A stretch of 64,000 nt of DNA from Cryptomeria japonica (taxonomy: Eukaryota; Streptophyta; Pinopsida; Cupressales; Cupressaceae): contig NC_081410.1 of the NCBI RefSeq assembly GCF_030272615.1, forward strand, positions 114,732,433 through 114,796,432, in the 5' to 3' direction. Below the pieces are notes generated by a model. It did not search any database, was not told the origin of the DNA, and worked only from the letters and a program-made list of their open reading frames with translations. The translations under genes were made by a program, and so were the position numbers. Position 1 is the first letter of the stretch; every line of letters begins with the position of its first letter. This document shows positions 61,860 through 64,000 of this stretch, one piece after another.

Positions 61860-63090
61860 TAAGAATAGATTTTTAGACTCACATAAGAGATTACATTACA
61901 TTGAAAATAATAAAGGAATATGGCTATGTAAATAAATTTATGTTCTTAAAGGTTTGATGTGCACTCTCTAACACATCCAAGGCATTGTACCCTTGGAAGT
62001 TGTGTAGCGGTTATTCCCTTTGGTGTAGCTGATAATGGTGACCTTGTGATGTAGATTTGGATGAGTTGGATATATTGCCTGGATTTATTTGGTGATTGAA
62101 TGAAGTGTCATTGGAGTTAATTTAGTTTATGATTTATGTAATTCTTCATTCATCTATTTTTTCTTATGGTGGCACTTGTCACGTTTTATTTCTTGTTTCG
62201 TCGGTAATTTTTTTTGATTTAATGTTGAATTTGATGATCTTTTCTTTTATACTTTTCCCTTTTGTTGTTGTTGTCTCTAGTCGTCATTTTGAATGATGAG
62301 TATGGTGGGCCCTTGTGTCGTGTTAAGTATAGTCTCTATCATGTTCACATCGAACCTCTAATAGTGTGTGCAAGGGAGGACACCGCGGAGAAAACCACTA
62401 GACTTAGCGAATAATTAAAGAATAATGATATTAGTTGAGTAGATAAATATGTTAATAGATGAAAGGTAATGTTAAATTTCTGGATTTTATGAAATATTGG
62501 ATAGAAGTGCATTTGGATTTAGGAAATTTGTTATAGTTAAACATAAATGAATTGCAGATTTTCTATCTTTAATGAGCTCCCATGTGTAAAATATTGCATG
62601 AAATGTATATATGTCTTCTTAATTGCATGTAAATAGATGTTAAAGGAGTGTTGACATGCTCAAATGATGTGAATTATTGTGATTGATGCTTATAAATGCT
62701 AACTCGGTGACATAAATCATAGTTTTGTCTTGCAAATGTGGATTAAATCAAGTTTTCTTGAAAATATTTTAATGATTTAGCATGCGTATTGTAATTAGTA
62801 GGAGTATTGTGACTTGTTTTATCTCTTGTGAAATGCATTCACCTTGAATAATTGGAGCGTAGTAAGGAAACTTTTGTAATCATTATCTTGCTTTGAGCTA
62901 GGATATGTTAAAATTAAGAAGATTTATTGATTGATGGAACCTTAAATGAAAAAGATTAGGTATATTGTTTGTAATTGTGTTAAAGGAAGGATTTTAATTT
63001 GTCTGTGTTTAAGAAGTTTTAGATGAATGCATGTATTTTTTCAACCTAACTTTTGCAACTTCTAGGAGTAAGTCAAGCCCAAGGGGGGTA
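61860..63090. other. spacer or retroelement interior, no gene seen
   Basis: No coding motif was found. It may be the interior of an LTR element whose 3' LTR starts at 63094. Confidence 0.3.
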
Positions 63091-64000
63091 GGATGTAGTG
63101 CCCCCTCCCTAATTCGTCTTTCTTTTTTGTGCATTGATAGACTATACTGGTATAGCTTAGACTATTTTGTGATGTTATGATTGGGTGTTTATGGATTTAC
63201 CTATGATTTGGATTTTTCTTTATTGGTGATAGACATATTATATTTGCACTTGACATTATGATTTTATGACCTGATGATGATGGACTCTTATTTGATGATC
63301 TATATGTACTCATTCCATATGCATGGTTAATATTTGTTTATGATGATTTAATGATATTTTATGATGTACTAACCCTTTTTCATGATTATATTGGGTACGA
63401 TGATGTTGATGATAGTGCTTGATTGTTGTGACTGTTTTCTAGATGTATTCATGATAGAGACAATACCATATCACTCATTGCAAGCATGATATGATGTTGT
63501 GATTCTCTTCACTTGCTTGTTTATTTACGTTATATGTTATTGCATATGTTTTGTTTATGTATTGGTGGTGAAAGGTTTGCAGGTACCAGACATCGACTCC
63601 ACCTGGCTCCACAGGTTTGAGCATGTCTTTATCCCAATGGAAAGTTGATCGGAGATGACATGAAAACCCACTTTATACTCTAGGTTTAAGTTGATCACCC
63701 TTGTCAGTTTAGTGTATTGGTGCGAGTTGTTGACTAGCGTCAAGTGGTTTCTTCAGTTATATATGTTGGATTATTTTGTTGTGTATGATTATTGATTGGT
63801 TTAATTATTAATTATTATTTAATTGATTGAATTGATTTATATAGTAAAATAAGTTTAAATCAAATTCATGGATTAATATATTTATAATAATAAATTAAAT
63901 AATAGTTGATATAAACATTTTATATTAATGGGTGATTATCATTTGAAAATTAATTATTATTTATTTAATTATTTGTTGTGGTTTTAATATTATGTGAGTA
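63081..64000 (+). repeat. possible polypurine tract and LTR start
   Basis: AAGGGGGGTAGGA at 63081-63093 is followed at 63094 by TGTAGTGCCCCCTCCC, the layout of a polypurine tract and the TG start of an LTR. No matching 5' LTR is in the window and the downstream end is not reached. The alignment is based on form alone. Confidence 0.3.

Overview
The window looks like intergenic DNA from a large, repeat-rich plant nuclear genome. The evidence is decayed plant LTR retrotransposons with initiator-Met-tRNA-type primer sites, a plant L1-type LINE with zf-RVT and RNase H domains, a hAT transposase, NB-ARC and PPR gene debris, SINE-like and telomere-like DNA, long (CT)n and (AT)n tracts, and a 500-base assembly gap. 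A gymnosperm (conifer-like) source is my inference from the style of the elements. I found no intact host gene and no convincing rRNA, tRNA or CRISPR locus.

Layout. 1-1.8 kb: antisense Ty3/Gypsy pol remnant. 1.8-9.2 kb: mostly AT-rich DNA with short tandem duplications and a P-loop fragment of an NB-ARC resistance gene. 9.2-17.5 kb: a decayed hAT-like transposase gene split by a 5.6-kb LTR element (10669-16291) with a perfect 5-bp target duplication. That element has a Met-tRNA-type primer site, polypurine tract, a gag with four zinc-knuckle motifs and a second long coiled-coil/charged reading frame, but no recognisable protease, integrase or reverse transcriptase. 18.6-22.2 kb: an antisense decayed gene with a G-patch-like motif and a long coiled coil. 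22.9-25.5 kb: tandem repeats and a pyrimidine tract. 27.1-31.9 kb and 44.6-47.75 kb: two long degenerate CCCTAA-type arrays, each ending in the same ~320-bp AT-rich flank.

32.9-42.6 kb (minus strand): a nearly complete LINE with ORF1 (DUF4283-like plus zinc knuckle), ORF2 (endonuclease, reverse transcriptase, zf-RVT, RNase H), and, with only ~155 bases between, a third reading frame and a G/T-rich 3' region. A second copy of this 3' end lies at about 53.5-54.57 kb on the plus strand. A PPR gene fragment abuts the LINE 5' end. 48-51.6 kb: a possible tRNA-derived SINE, (AT)n and (CT)n tracts and the N gap.

54.6-60.8 kb: a full-length Ty3/Gypsy element with two LTRs, 5-bp target duplication, gag, protease, RT, RNase H, integrase and a C-terminal chromodomain-like segment. 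It is inactivated by many stops that mostly look like C-to-T decay. 60.8-64 kb: AT-rich repeats, a cluster of GTTCG palindromes and a possible LTR boundary at 63094.

The genes do not form a pathway. The window records successive insertions followed by mutational decay.
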